A stretch of 43,198 nt of DNA. Source: JAKITW01 sp041598875. Lineage in GTDB: Bacteria; Desulfobacterota; Desulfobulbia; Desulfobulbales; BM004. The stretch is taken from positions 1 to 43,198 of the forward strand of contig JBFHXP010000007.1 in NCBI GenBank assembly GCA_041598875.1. The letters run 5' to 3'. The position numbers and the translations under genes were made by a program. Below the pieces are notes generated by a model, which made no database searches, was not told the origin of the DNA, and saw nothing but the letters and a program-made list of their open reading frames with translations. Shown here in pieces: positions 31,385 through 39,837 of the stretch (position 1 is the first letter of the stretch; every line of letters starts with the position of its first letter).

Positions 31385-33252
31385 CTCACGAAGAATTCCC
31401 TGTCCTCTTGATCAAATGCCCTTTCCCACAACAGCCCGAGGACAATGCCGTTGTTGCGGCTGATCTGAAAGTTCTGTTCAAGCCCGGCCTGATAGCGTTC
31501 ATGGGTGTCACCCAGCTGGTAGGATACCGCCTTAAAGGAAAGATGCGCCTTCCAGAAGGATGCGACCGTGTGGATCAGGCCGAGCGATCCGCCGCCGCCC
31601 AGGGCGAAATTATCATCAAATCGCCCGGAGTAGTTGAAGTCCGTTTCCAGGAAACCATAGACAAGAGTGTTTTCCCCGGGCTTATAGGCTAGCCCTCCCC
31701 CCGGACTCAAGTGGTAGACGAGCCCATACTCGTCATTGGCAAAACTTTTTTCCTGAAGACCGGTACCCACCTTCCAGGAGATATGCCTGAAAAAACGGTT
31801 TCGCGGCGCAATGGAGACAATATCGATAAAGGTGAGTTTATGGAGGCGCAGCGTGTCCGGCTTTTCATAGTACCTGAGGGCAATGTCACTGAAAAGTATC
31901 TGCGAGCCCTCCAGATAGCCCTGATCCGGGTCGATGAGTTCGTGATAGACCGGCCGGTAGCGGATCTCGCCGAAAAAGGAATTCTCCCGCCACCCCGACC
32001 CGGCGGTTATCCTGCTGGAACCATGCCCCTGCTCCGGCGGGACGGGTTCTGCGACCGCGGCCTTTTCCAGCCTGCCGAGCCTGCTGCGGGCCTGCAAGGT
32101 GGCCAGAACCCGGTTTTTATACGTTTCTTCGGGAATCTCCTGCCGGGTGTAGCTGTACTGGATCCCTTCGGCAGCCAGGTCAAGAATATGGATTTTCTTT
32201 TCGTAATCAAGATCATGGCCTGCCAAGTCCCCGGGACTCACCGTGCCATTGATAATATCGAGCGCCGTCCGCTGTTCCCTGTCTGACAGCGGCCGGGCCA
32301 GGGCGAGAAGAGTGGTTGATTTTGAGGGCCGGTAGGCAACGGTGCTGATCAGCCCCGCCTGCTGGATAATCCGTACCGTGTCCGCGGGCATCACCCACAC
32401 CCGGAACTTCTCGGTCAGGTTGACCTCCGGGCGGGCGGCCTCAAGGAGAAAAAGCAGGGCATGGGAGCAGTTTTCATCAAAAAAGTAATAATTGGAATAC
32501 ACATCCTTGAATTCCCAGATGTACCGGAACATCCGCCGGGTTTCCTCTTCGGTGAGGTTGAGGGAATATTCCCAGATATCCCTTTTGTCCAGCTCACTGT
32601 AATCCTTGACCTTCTCATAGTAGGGTTGCACGGAATAATAGCCCCGGTAGAACCCGAAGATACCTTTCAGGGCAAAGGCCAGACCGCTCGTCTCGCCGGT
32701 CTGGGCGGCATAGCCGATGGCATGGGAAACAAGGGTGCTCTTATGATCGCCATCCACCCTGAGCAGGGTATGGCCGAACATCGATGCCGGGCTGTTCATA
32801 AACGATGCGGGAAAGACCAGGGTCGCGGACCGGGGATTGATTCCGGCAAGGATCTCCTCGTATTCAGGGCATTGCGCCGGCGGCAGCCGCGACTCATCTA
32901 TCTCCAGTTCACTCTTCAGCCATGCATAGCGGGCAGGGAATCTGCACCGGGTCGCGGTGTCCGGCTCGCCGTCCTGTTCAAAAAAAGATCTCAGGGTGGC
33001 AACCAGCTCCGCCTCGGGGTCTGTCCTGCTTCCGGAGAGGAAAAAAACGGGATCATCAACCAGGCTCCTGGTGGCTCCGGCTGTCCGCTGGTAGCGGATG
33101 AGGATCTGCCAGTATCGTGCCTGAGCGAGATGAAGGTTTGAAGCCGAAGAGATAAGTTCCGCGAGGTAGGGGTGTTCTGCCCCGGAAACCGCGCCTGGAG
33201 ACCAGGACAACAGGAGTAAAAAAAAAATGGGAATATGAATCACTCGTTTCAT
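31366..33252 (-). CDS. DUF4105 (Lnb-like periplasmic domain) protein with barrel-like C-terminus
   Basis: 628 residues, signal peptide about 1-24. Residues about 130-320 match the DUF4105 layout: FPASFMNSPASMFGHTLLRV, SHAIGYAAQ, KGIFGFYRGYYSVQPYYEKV, YFFDENCSHALL. The FGHT/NCSH His-Cys pair looks catalytic and is shared with lipoprotein N-acyl-transfer protein Lnb. From about 420 on, alternating amphipathic strands and a final FVRWNFYF suggest an outer-membrane beta barrel. An envelope acyl-transfer or hydrolase role is inferred from the family. Confidence 0.82.
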   Translation of the reverse strand: MKRVIHIPIFFLLLLSWSPGAVSGAEHPYLAELISSASNLHLAQARYWQILIRYQRTAGATRSLVDDPVFFLSGSRTDPEAELVATLRSFFEQDGEPDTATRCRFPARYAWLKSELEIDESRLPPAQCPEYEEILAGINPRSATLVFPASFMNSPASMFGHTLLRVDGDHKSTLVSHAIGYAAQTGETSGLAFALKGIFGFYRGYYSVQPYYEKVKDYSELDKRDIWEYSLNLTEEETRRMFRYIWEFKDVYSNYYFFDENCSHALLFLLEAARPEVNLTEKFRVWVMPADTVRIIQQAGLISTVAYRPSKSTTLLALARPLSDREQRTALDIINGTVSPGDLAGHDLDYEKKIHILDLAAEGIQYSYTRQEIPEETYKNRVLATLQARSRLGRLEKAAVAEPVPPEQGHGSSRITAGSGWRENSFFGEIRYRPVYHELIDPDQGYLEGSQILFSDIALRYYEKPDTLRLHKLTFIDIVSIAPRNRFFRHISWKVGTGLQEKSFANDEYGLVYHLSPGGGLAYKPGENTLVYGFLETDFNYSGRFDDNFALGGGGSLGLIHTVASFWKAHLSFKAVSYQLGDTHERYQAGLEQNFQISRNNGIVLGLLWERAFDQEDREFFVRWNFYF

Positions 33253-33285
33253 ATTCCCATCTCCTCAGTGAAAACTGTTCGGTAT

Positions 33286-33473
33286 ACCCATCCGGAACAA
33301 GAAACTTTCCGGATGGCTACACGTGGTTGTTTTCAATCCGGAAACAGTCAATTTTGAAAAAGATCAAGGAGATCAAGGAAGTATGCGCAGGCGTACTGGA
33401 GTACGGCGAGCACATACTTCTGCGGATCGACACCGAGATTTTTAAAAAGTGGCGTTTCCGGATGAAAACTAAA
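33286..33473 (+). repeat. Long palindromic repeat, copy A
   Basis: It opens with CATCCGGAACAAGAAAC.TTCCGGATGGCTACAC-type arms (33289-33315), continues through a 53-nt segment (33375-33427) nearly identical in copy B, and ends GTTTCCGGATGAAAACTA. The last bases include the stop codon of the DUF3015 gene. No other feature lies in the 216-nt gap. Confidence 0.85.
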
Positions 33474-33942
33474 TAGTGGTAGCAGCCGTGTACACAGTGT
33501 CCACAACGTGTGCCGCCTGGACGTCCGCAGAGGGATAAATCGCTGCAAAATTGTCCTGGAGCCTGGTATAGAGAGAGAGTCTTTTGCCTTCAGGCACTTC
33601 CATCAGTTCCGCCAGGGTATCAAGGGATTCCCCTTTGCCCATGGCAATATTCTTTGCCAGGTTGTCCATGTTGGCGGCAACGAATTCGTGTACCTTTTCG
33701 TTCTGGACAAAACTCGATGGCGAGCTGCAGTTTGAGGTGCCTGAGGTAATACCAAAGGTCTGATTCCCCGAGGTGCCGTTGGTGGTGACGATGAAGCTCT
33801 GGCCCAGGGTGCTGTCGGAGAAACCGGTATCGCCAAGCACCAGAGTGCCAAGCCCGCAGCCGGTGTTACTTCGGTTTTCTGCAAGAGCCGCAGTACTGCA
33901 GAGTAACACTGAAGCCAACGCACAAACAAAAATCTTCTTCAT
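33469..33942 (-). CDS. DUF3015 family exported protein
   Basis: 157 residues, signal peptide about 1-21 (MKKIFVCALASVLLCSTAALA). The DUF3015 pattern is clear: NTGCGLGTLVLGD, QSFIVTTNGTSGNQTFGITSGTSNC, FVQNEKVHEFVAANMDNLAKNIAMGKGESLDTLAELM. The family is periplasmic or secreted with no known activity. GGAGGGG precedes the ATG closely. It is bracketed by direct repeat copies A and B, as if it were a cassette. Confidence 0.9.
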   Translation of the reverse strand: MKKIFVCALASVLLCSTAALAENRSNTGCGLGTLVLGDTGFSDSTLGQSFIVTTNGTSGNQTFGITSGTSNCSSPSSFVQNEKVHEFVAANMDNLAKNIAMGKGESLDTLAELMEVPEGKRLSLYTRLQDNFAAIYPSADVQAAHVVDTVYTAATTI

Positions 33943-34105
33943 TCTACCCCTCCTTGTGAAGTGAATACATTTTGTTGAACCCCAAAACCCATCTTGCTGC
34001 TACAATTACAAAAAAACAAGGCCAACTGAAAAAATCAACCAAAAGAACTTCTAGCATAATCCGCTGGCTGCATACAATGTTTTTTTTTGGAGTTTTAAGG
34101 TAGAT

Positions 34106-34254
34106 TCCATCCGGGAAGCTCCCAGTTCCGGAGGGCTACACCTATCCGTTTTCAAAAAGGAAGTATGCGCAGGCGTACTGGAGTACGGCAAGCACATACT
34201 TCTGCGGATCAACTACCGAGATTTTTTAAAAGTGGCGTTTCCGGATGAAAACTA
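34106..34254 (+). repeat. Long palindromic repeat, copy B
   Basis: Same orientation as copy A. The left arms are degraded (CATCCGGGAA ... TTCCGGAGGGCTACACC), but AAGGAAGTATGCGCAGGCGT and the following 33 nt match copy A with one change, and the end GTTTCCGGATGAAAACTA is identical. It fills most of the 341-nt gap between the DUF3015 gene and slyX; the remainder is A/T-rich with no gene seen. Confidence 0.85.
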
Positions 34255-34283
34255 CATAAAAAATTCCCACACAACGGAGAATC

Positions 34284-34487
34284 ATGATGGATAAACGCCT
34301 GATGGAGTTGGAAATCAAAATGACTTTTCAGGAGAACCTGGTTGAAGAGCTCAACGAAGTCATCATCCGGCAGCAGGCCCAGATAGACCGGCTGGACCAG
34401 GAGCTCAAAACCCTTGTGGCCCAGTTTCGCTCGGTACAGCAACTGCCCCCGGAAACAACGCCCGACCCGCCACCGCCCCACTACTGA
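34284..34487 (+). CDS. slyX: SlyX family protein
   Basis: 67 residues. An N-terminal coiled coil (RLMELEIKMTFQENLVEELNEVIIRQQAQIDRLDQELKTL) followed by a Pro-rich tail ending PPPPHY is exactly the SlyX layout. Molecular function is unknown. It is the only short gene in this stretch with a firm family match. It stands alone, 160 nt before the lipoprotein gene. Confidence 0.88.
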   Translation: MMDKRLMELEIKMTFQENLVEELNEVIIRQQAQIDRLDQELKTLVAQFRSVQQLPPETTPDPPPPHY

Positions 34488-34647
34488 CCTTCTGGCGAAA
34501 AGCACGGGCCTCTTTCATGGGGATGTTTTGCCCTCCGTATGGACTTCTGTTCGCCTGATGCTTATGGTTGAATCTATCAAAAGGTTTCACTGGTCTCCGC
34601 TTTTCCCCTGAATCGATACAAAGACGATCAGAACAAGGAGGTACACT

Positions 34648-35151
34648 ATGAAGACTTTTTCTTTCCTGCCGCACCGACATCTGCTGCTCCTGGCCGCCGC
34701 ACTTTTTATTACAGCCTCCCTGGGCGGTTGCGCGGCCGCCGGCGGGAAACTTGTCCGCAGCAATGAAACCGCGCACCTGTTCTCCTCCGGCCAGGTGCTT
34801 GCCGAATACCGCTACTATTACAGCGGGCCCCATGACGAACCCGACGCCATTCTCGGCGTGCATCGCGACTATGCCCTGCGCTCCGAACTCTGGAATCGGA
34901 TCAACCTCACCGAGGGACAGCTTGCAAAGTGGCTGGACACCATGAACTCAAAATGGATGGCCAACTTCCGCCACTCCTATACCGGTGCCGATGTTGTCGA
35001 TGAAGCCGGAACAAAAATAGGGATCTGGTATGGCCGGAGCGGCTGGACAACAGTAAAACGCGGCAGCGGCAACGACGTCTACATCTATACCCCGGACCCT
35101 TTTGAGCAGAGCAACCTCGGGCTCAACTCCAGAGAGTACGACAACTACTGA
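34648..35151 (+). CDS. Hypothetical lipoprotein
   Basis: 167 residues. The signal sequence ends in the lipobox LGGC (Cys near 28), so it should be lipid-anchored. The rest is Tyr/Trp-rich (EYRYYYSGPHDEPDAILGVH, IGIWYGRSGWTTVKRGSGNDVYIYTP), suggesting a compact beta domain. I recognise no family. AAGGAGG precedes the ATG, and a strong terminator follows immediately, so it is probably read alone. Confidence 0.75.
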   Translation: MKTFSFLPHRHLLLLAAALFITASLGGCAAAGGKLVRSNETAHLFSSGQVLAEYRYYYSGPHDEPDAILGVHRDYALRSELWNRINLTEGQLAKWLDTMNSKWMANFRHSYTGADVVDEAGTKIGIWYGRSGWTTVKRGSGNDVYIYTPDPFEQSNLGLNSREYDNY

Positions 35152-35157
35152 CCACCC

Positions 35158-35199
35158 AGAGCCCTTCCGGGAATCCATTCCCCGGAAGGGCTCTTTTTT
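35158..35199 (+). terminator. Intrinsic terminator after the lipoprotein gene
   Basis: AGAGCCCTTCCGGG, a 9-nt loop, CCCGGAAGGGCTCT and T6: a perfect 14-bp stem. Confidence 0.95.
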
Positions 35200-35216
35200 C
35201 CCAGGTCACCTCTAAT

Positions 35217-36320
35217 ATGGCGGGAGTCATGACAACCAGGCAGCCCATAGATAAACTGCTCAACGCCATCCGTGAAAACTGTGCTATCTCCGATGCCCGC
35301 GACAACGGTATCTTCTCCCTCTGCATCCTGGTCCTCAAGCTGCGCAATCTCTACAAGTGGGAAAACGGCCTGCCCCCGTGGGAAGAACCTGATCCGGGGA
35401 CGCTGCTCGACTGGATCGAGGCCAGGGAAAATTCATGGCTCGAAAAATCGAGCCTCGGGCTCAACCTGCTCCCCGGAAAATCGCCTGTTGACCCTTTTTC
35501 CCATGCCCCGGTCAACCGGATTCTCGAGAAACATTCCCTGGTATACGGGGCCGGGTACGGGCGCTCGCTCAAGGCAATCTTTTTTGTTGCCGAAAAACTG
35601 GAGGAAAGAGAGGTGGACGGCTGCCGGACGATCATTCTCGGACAGGAGCATGCCCGCGAACTTGCCGCCCCCTTTGCCATGGTCCAGGAAGGTATTATTT
35701 TTTTCCGCACGGAGCCGTTTCGCTATTATTTCTGGGACCAGATCCAGGAGATGCGCCCCTCGGGCCGGGACTCGCTGCTCTTTGCCCTGGACCGGTACGG
35801 GCTTATTGGAAAAAACGGGCTTCTTGACCGCGAACGCCTCAAGGCCCGTTTCGAGGATCTGATCCTCGGTGAAATGGAGACCTTTGTCCGTCACGAGGTG
35901 GGCGAGCTGCAACCCGGCCCGCTCGATGGGGCGAGCCTGCGGAAAATCATCGCCCATTTTCCCGATTCACCGGTGGAACTTGTCGCCCGGGGGCTCAAGG
36001 ATCTCCTGGCGGATACCCATGAAAAAGGTCTTATCGGCCACATCATCGCCCACCGGAAAGAAGGATCCCTTGGCTTTTATTCCGCCTTTCTTGACGGGGT
36101 GCGCAAGACCCTGTTTCCGGAAATCCGACCGGCCTGCGCCGCCTTCATTGCCAGCCGGGACTGGGAGGAAGTGGACAGGGCCCGCCTCGCCTGCCGCCAG
36201 CGACTCTCAGACTATGCCGCGCTTCTTACAGATATTGCCGGGAAAATCGACACTGCCCCCCGGGAGGAACTGCACTCCCGGGTCTGCCGCGAAATCCTTA
36301 CCCCGCTCGGCCTGAACTGA
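35217..36320 (+). CDS. Unrecognised cytoplasmic protein
   Basis: 367 residues with no signal peptide or membrane helix, rich in charged and aromatic residues and apparently mostly helical. Noticeable stretches are LYKWENGLPPWEEPDPGTLLDWIEARE near 45-72, FFRTEPFRYYFWDQIQEM near 160-177 and a basic C-terminal half. I recognise no family or catalytic motif. ATG 35217 opens the frame; an ATG at 35229 lies 2 nt after GGGAG, which is too close to be useful, so the start is uncertain. It follows a terminator, so it needs its own promoter, which I could not identify. It converges on the ccsA unit, 8 nt apart. Confidence 0.7.
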   Translation: MAGVMTTRQPIDKLLNAIRENCAISDARDNGIFSLCILVLKLRNLYKWENGLPPWEEPDPGTLLDWIEARENSWLEKSSLGLNLLPGKSPVDPFSHAPVNRILEKHSLVYGAGYGRSLKAIFFVAEKLEEREVDGCRTIILGQEHARELAAPFAMVQEGIIFFRTEPFRYYFWDQIQEMRPSGRDSLLFALDRYGLIGKNGLLDRERLKARFEDLILGEMETFVRHEVGELQPGPLDGASLRKIIAHFPDSPVELVARGLKDLLADTHEKGLIGHIIAHRKEGSLGFYSAFLDGVRKTLFPEIRPACAAFIASRDWEEVDRARLACRQRLSDYAALLTDIAGKIDTAPREELHSRVCREILTPLGLN

Positions 36321-36328
36321 CGACCGGC

Positions 36329-36991
36329 TCAATCCGCCACCGTCTCCTCTCCACCTCCTCCGCGGATCCTGCGAACACCATTCACCACATTCTCCGCGTA
36401 AAATGAGGCCAGAAGTCCGGCAACCGTGGCAATGGTGGTGACCCAGAAAAGGATCAGATGAAGGGTCTGGTACCGGAACAGGAAGAGATCAAGGACAAAG
36501 AGAATGAGCCCGAGGTGAATCAGCGAGGAGCCGACCCTGACCCAATACCCCTTTTTCTCAAAATGAAGCGCTTCGCTGCCGATCAGGGCCAGGACCAGAA
36601 CCGCGGCCTGGAGGAAAAGGGAGGCCACGAGAATCACCAGCAGGCCGGCAACAACCCCCTGCCAGAGGCTGACACCCATGGCGGCAAAACCGATCAGTAC
36701 GGCAAATCGATTAAGCCATTGGGTGGGCAGAAGCCGTTTGGGCACGCAGACCCCAAGGAGAAGCAGCAGAAGAATCAGAAACGGCGCCATAATCCGGTTC
36801 ATCCCCATCATATAGGCCGCCTTCACCGCCGGGGCCATCTCGTGGACCTGGGCAAACTTGAAAAAAAACATCCCGTAAATGCAGATGGCTGAAATGGCAA
36901 AGAGTACGGCCACGGTGGCCAGGATAAGATAAAAATCGTAAGACGCCCTTTTCCGGATGGAATCGCCACCCCGTATCGATTCAGTTTCCAT
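36329..36991 (-). CDS. Unrecognised integral membrane protein next to ccsA
   Basis: 220 residues with about six hydrophobic helices (about 18-42, 67-85, 96-115, 118-140, 157-175 and 182-205) and short loops. It is not ResB/CcsB, the usual CcsA partner, since it lacks a large periplasmic domain. The start at 36991 has AGGAGAG 7 nt upstream; 67 further open codons upstream are antisense-like and overlap ccsA. It begins 9 nt after the ccsA stop and is surely cotranscribed, so a part in heme handling or cytochrome assembly is possible but not shown. Confidence 0.75.
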   Translation of the reverse strand: METESIRGGDSIRKRASYDFYLILATVAVLFAISAICIYGMFFFKFAQVHEMAPAVKAAYMMGMNRIMAPFLILLLLLLGVCVPKRLLPTQWLNRFAVLIGFAAMGVSLWQGVVAGLLVILVASLFLQAAVLVLALIGSEALHFEKKGYWVRVGSSLIHLGLILFVLDLFLFRYQTLHLILFWVTTIATVAGLLASFYAENVVNGVRRIRGGGGEETVAD

Positions 36992-36999
36992 GAACTCTC

Positions 37000-38031
37000 C
37001 TACTGAAAAGTATGCTCGCCGGGAAAGAAAAACGAGGTCAGAAAGGTAAAAATCATCGCCAGAAAGCAGATGATGCCGAGAAAGGAGGAGAAATACCACA
37101 TCCCGATCTTGTTGGCATAGAGCCTGGCGTGGAGATAGGTGGAAAAAACCGCCCACATCATCAGGGAACTGCAGATCTTGGGGTCCCACCACCAGTTCGG
37201 TCCCCAGGCCTTCAATGCCCAGGGGTACCCGAGGAGCATGCCCACGGTGAGCATGAAAAACGCCATCTTGGCCGCGTCATACCCCAGCCGTTCCAGGGAA
37301 AGATCGCGGCGGACAAGCATGAACAGGGAGACCACAAAGGTGATGGTGATGCCGCCGTAGGAAAGAAAGAGCATCGGCGGATGGAGCCACATATACTCCG
37401 CATTATAATAATGAATCATCTTGGGGTAGAGCTGCATGAAAAGACCCAGGCGGGCGCCGGCCGGAAGCGCGGACCCGGAAAACCATGGCCCGATTTCGGA
37501 AAAAAAACGGGGCAGCGGCGCGGCAAAAGGATCAGCCACGAAATAAAGAATACCCACCTGGACAGCGACCACCAGATGAAGCGCTGCCCGGAATCGCCCG
37601 TGCCCCTCACGGCGATGGGCGAGAAGGGCGAGGATGGTGGTGCACATGAACCAGAAATAGTATTTTTCGTTCTCGATCCATACCGGAATTGCATATCGGG
37701 GCGGGCTGGCGGGATCATAGAGGGGCAGACCGCCGGAACCGGCGAGTCGGCGGTTGAGCCAGGCAACCGCTTCCGCGGGAAGCTCAAGTGAAATCTGGGA
37801 AAAAATCTGGTAATGAAACCAGCAGATCCAGAAGAAACCGAGCAGAAACAGGCCAACCACCGCCTTGAGAAGCAGATCGGAAATCCGCCCCGGGCCAGGT
37901 CCGGGCCGGACAAGATTGATCAGGGCGGCAATGCCGAGCAGGGCCGCGATTACGGTCAGAAACGAGAGTCCGATACCGCCGACTCTGCTGAAAATACTTA
38001 CCGGGAGAAGCGCTTCAAGAACAGCATTCAT
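37000..38031 (-). CDS. ccsA: Cytochrome c assembly protein CcsA (CcmF/CcmC/CcsA superfamily)
   Basis: 343 residues, about eight membrane helices. The tryptophan-rich heme-handling motif W276-GPNWWWDPK lies towards the C-terminus, flanked by conserved His (H217 in WLHPP and H301 in YLHAR) that ligate heme in the family. In system II, CcsA with CcsB carries heme outward and attaches it to CxxCH motifs. That fits a genome with the c3 and giant cytochromes in this window. No ccsB is adjacent. Ribosome site GGTAA is weak. Confidence 0.88.
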   Translation of the reverse strand: MNAVLEALLPVSIFSRVGGIGLSFLTVIAALLGIAALINLVRPGPGPGRISDLLLKAVVGLFLLGFFWICWFHYQIFSQISLELPAEAVAWLNRRLAGSGGLPLYDPASPPRYAIPVWIENEKYYFWFMCTTILALLAHRREGHGRFRAALHLVVAVQVGILYFVADPFAAPLPRFFSEIGPWFSGSALPAGARLGLFMQLYPKMIHYYNAEYMWLHPPMLFLSYGGITITFVVSLFMLVRRDLSLERLGYDAAKMAFFMLTVGMLLGYPWALKAWGPNWWWDPKICSSLMMWAVFSTYLHARLYANKIGMWYFSSFLGIICFLAMIFTFLTSFFFPGEHTFQ

Positions 38032-38267
38032 TTACGTTACCGTATCTAAAAATCCACAAGGAGCAGGAATGACAAAATTTTCTCCCCGGCACGGTGAAGT
38101 TCTTCCTTGGCCCTAGGGGCCTGCCGACGGAGTCACGTACCGTACAGTTCAGAAAGATATACACTCAAGAAAAAATTATGCAAACCCCTTTCCAGCCATC
38201 CCGAACGATATGCTGGCCGCATTTGACCATGAAAGACATCCCGCAATCTCAAAGAGGAAATCAGGCC

Positions 38268-38780
38268 ATGAAAAAAGAAACCATTGTGCTCGTGGACGGA
38301 GATATCACCAAGATCAAGGTGGACGCGCTGGTCAATGCGGCAAATTCGACATTACTGGGGGGCGGCGGGGTGGATGGCGCCATCCATCGCGCCGCAGGGC
38401 CTCTGCTTGTTGCCGAATGCCGGGGCTTGAATGGCTGCCCGACCGGAGAGGCCAGGCTCACAGGGGGCTATAATCTGGCCGCCGCCCATGTCATTCATAC
38501 GGTGGGCCCGATCTGGCAGGGCGGAGAGAATAACGAGGCCGATCTTCTGGCCGGCTGTTACAGGAACTGTTTCGCCATTGCCAGGCACAAAAAATTCCGC
38601 AGCCTCGCCTTTCCGGCGATCAGCACCGGGGTCTATGGGTTTCCCAGGGAACAGGCGGCCCGTATCGCTGTCCAGGAGACACGATCAGCCCTGGCCGACA
38701 ACCCTGTTCTGGAAAAAATACTCCTTGTCTGTTTTAACCCGGAAACACGAAAGGCCTACGAAAAAGCCCTTGGCGAGTAA
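38268..38780 (+). CDS. Macro-domain O-acetyl-ADP-ribose deacetylase-like protein
   Basis: 170 residues, a single macro domain. DGDITKIKVDALVNAANSTL, GGGGVDGAIHRAAG and FPAISTGVYGFP are the ADP-ribose-binding motifs; N26 and D36 match the YmdB catalytic pair. It probably removes acetyl or ADP-ribosyl groups. The frame is open from 38094, but only the part from 38268 resembles the family and GAGG stands about 12 nt before that ATG. The 236 nt before it hold nothing clear. Confidence 0.9.
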   Translation: MKKETIVLVDGDITKIKVDALVNAANSTLLGGGGVDGAIHRAAGPLLVAECRGLNGCPTGEARLTGGYNLAAAHVIHTVGPIWQGGENNEADLLAGCYRNCFAIARHKKFRSLAFPAISTGVYGFPREQAARIAVQETRSALADNPVLEKILLVCFNPETRKAYEKALGE

Positions 38781-38894
38781 ATACCTAACCCCAGAGGGGC
38801 CGTTTTGCTGCCCCTCCCCGGCGAGCACACTTTTAGGTACAAAGTTTTTTTACTCTGTGCCTTCTGCCTTCTGCCTTTGTGCCTAGAAAAAAAA

Positions 38895-39431
38895 CTACTG
38901 CCCGAAATCCATGGCCTCTTCCCGGCCATCGGGATGTACAAGGATTCCCTTGCCGTTGATCTTACCGTTGCGGAACTGGCCCACATACTTGCGGCCGTCG
39001 GTATGGGTAAGGGTGCCCTCGCCGTGCGGGACATCCTCAATCCAGCCACCGGTGTAGATCCGCCCGTCGGGAAAATGCAGTGTCCCCTGGCCCTGGTATT
39101 TTCCCGCCATCCACTCCCCTTCGTAGCGGGTGTTGTCCGGATTGGTCTGAATTCCCCAGCCTTCCGGCCTGCTTTCCTTCCACTGGCCCTCATAGGTCCG
39201 ACCGTCAAGCATGGTCAGAGTCCCCTGACCGCTGTATACGCCATCGACAAAATCACCGATATACCTGCGGCCGTCCGGGAACACCTGGGTCCCCCGCCCA
39301 TTGACACAGTCGCCCGCCTCGCAGACGCCTGCCCCAAACCCCTGTTTCTCCTCCACCTTGGCAAAATAGAGGATCGAACCCCCAATAAGCGCCACAATGA
39401 TCCCAATCGGTATATATTTCGACCGCTTCAT
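38895..39431 (-). CDS. Membrane-anchored MORN-repeat protein
   Basis: 178 residues. One helix (about 7-25) anchors it. CEAGDCVNGRG comes next, then five MORN repeats (about 45-165; FPDGRRYIGDF, LDGRTYEGQW, and so on). The CxxGDCxNGxG lead-in is the same as in the MORN-SH3b protein at 28 kb. Function unknown; similar proteins are common in this phylum. The start at 39431 has AAAGGAGGAGT directly upstream. The 114-nt gap downstream has three tandem TTCTGCC-like heptamers. Confidence 0.85.
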   Translation of the reverse strand: MKRSKYIPIGIIVALIGGSILYFAKVEEKQGFGAGVCEAGDCVNGRGTQVFPDGRRYIGDFVDGVYSGQGTLTMLDGRTYEGQWKESRPEGWGIQTNPDNTRYEGEWMAGKYQGQGTLHFPDGRIYTGGWIEDVPHGEGTLTHTDGRKYVGQFRNGKINGKGILVHPDGREEAMDFGQ

Positions 39432-39837
39432 ACTCCTCCTTTGCTCGGCACGCACCACGTCATCCTTGGCCTTTTGCCGTGACCGCCTCAGCCATATCCT
39501 GTACAAACTGAAAGTGCCCCTGTCCTTCGACCATGGAGCAATAGCACAGAGAGCGGATAGCGGCAAATAAAAACCGTTCTGGAAACCAAATAGTGTCCAT
39601 CCGGAAAGTCTGTTTTTTCCGGATGGCTACACCTGTCTGTTTTCAGTTCGCACCGTTCTCCACCCATGCTGAGGGCGCACCCCCTCCCATCAGGATTTCG
39701 TGAATTTATCTTGATCTTGATCAGGATCTTTACTATCTACACGCTAAGAATGTAACAACCGAAATCATCTTCTCCGCCTTGATGGGAGTGGAGGGGTGGG
39801 ACAAAAAAATATCCAGACAATCAACGGAGTAACAACC
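39432..39837. other. 406-base gap holding repeat copy C
   Basis: No gene is seen. Copy C (listed next) is its main content. The remainder is a divergent promoter region for the MORN and PilZ genes without a clear -35/-10; an overlapping TCTTGATCTTGATCAGGATC palindrome-like run lies at 39708-39728. Confidence 0.5.
39593..39646 (+). repeat. Palindromic repeat, copy C
   Basis: CATCCGGAAA (39598-39607), 8 nt, TTTCCGGATG (39616-39625): a perfect 10-bp hairpin. The flanks GTGTC on the left and GCTACACCTGTCTGTTTTCA on the right match the left part of copies A and B. Confidence 0.85.

Noticed and set aside
33348..33548. A 66-codon minus-strand frame across repeat copy A
   Set aside because: It is a reading of the repeat and the antisense of the DUF3015 gene end; copy B breaks the frame.
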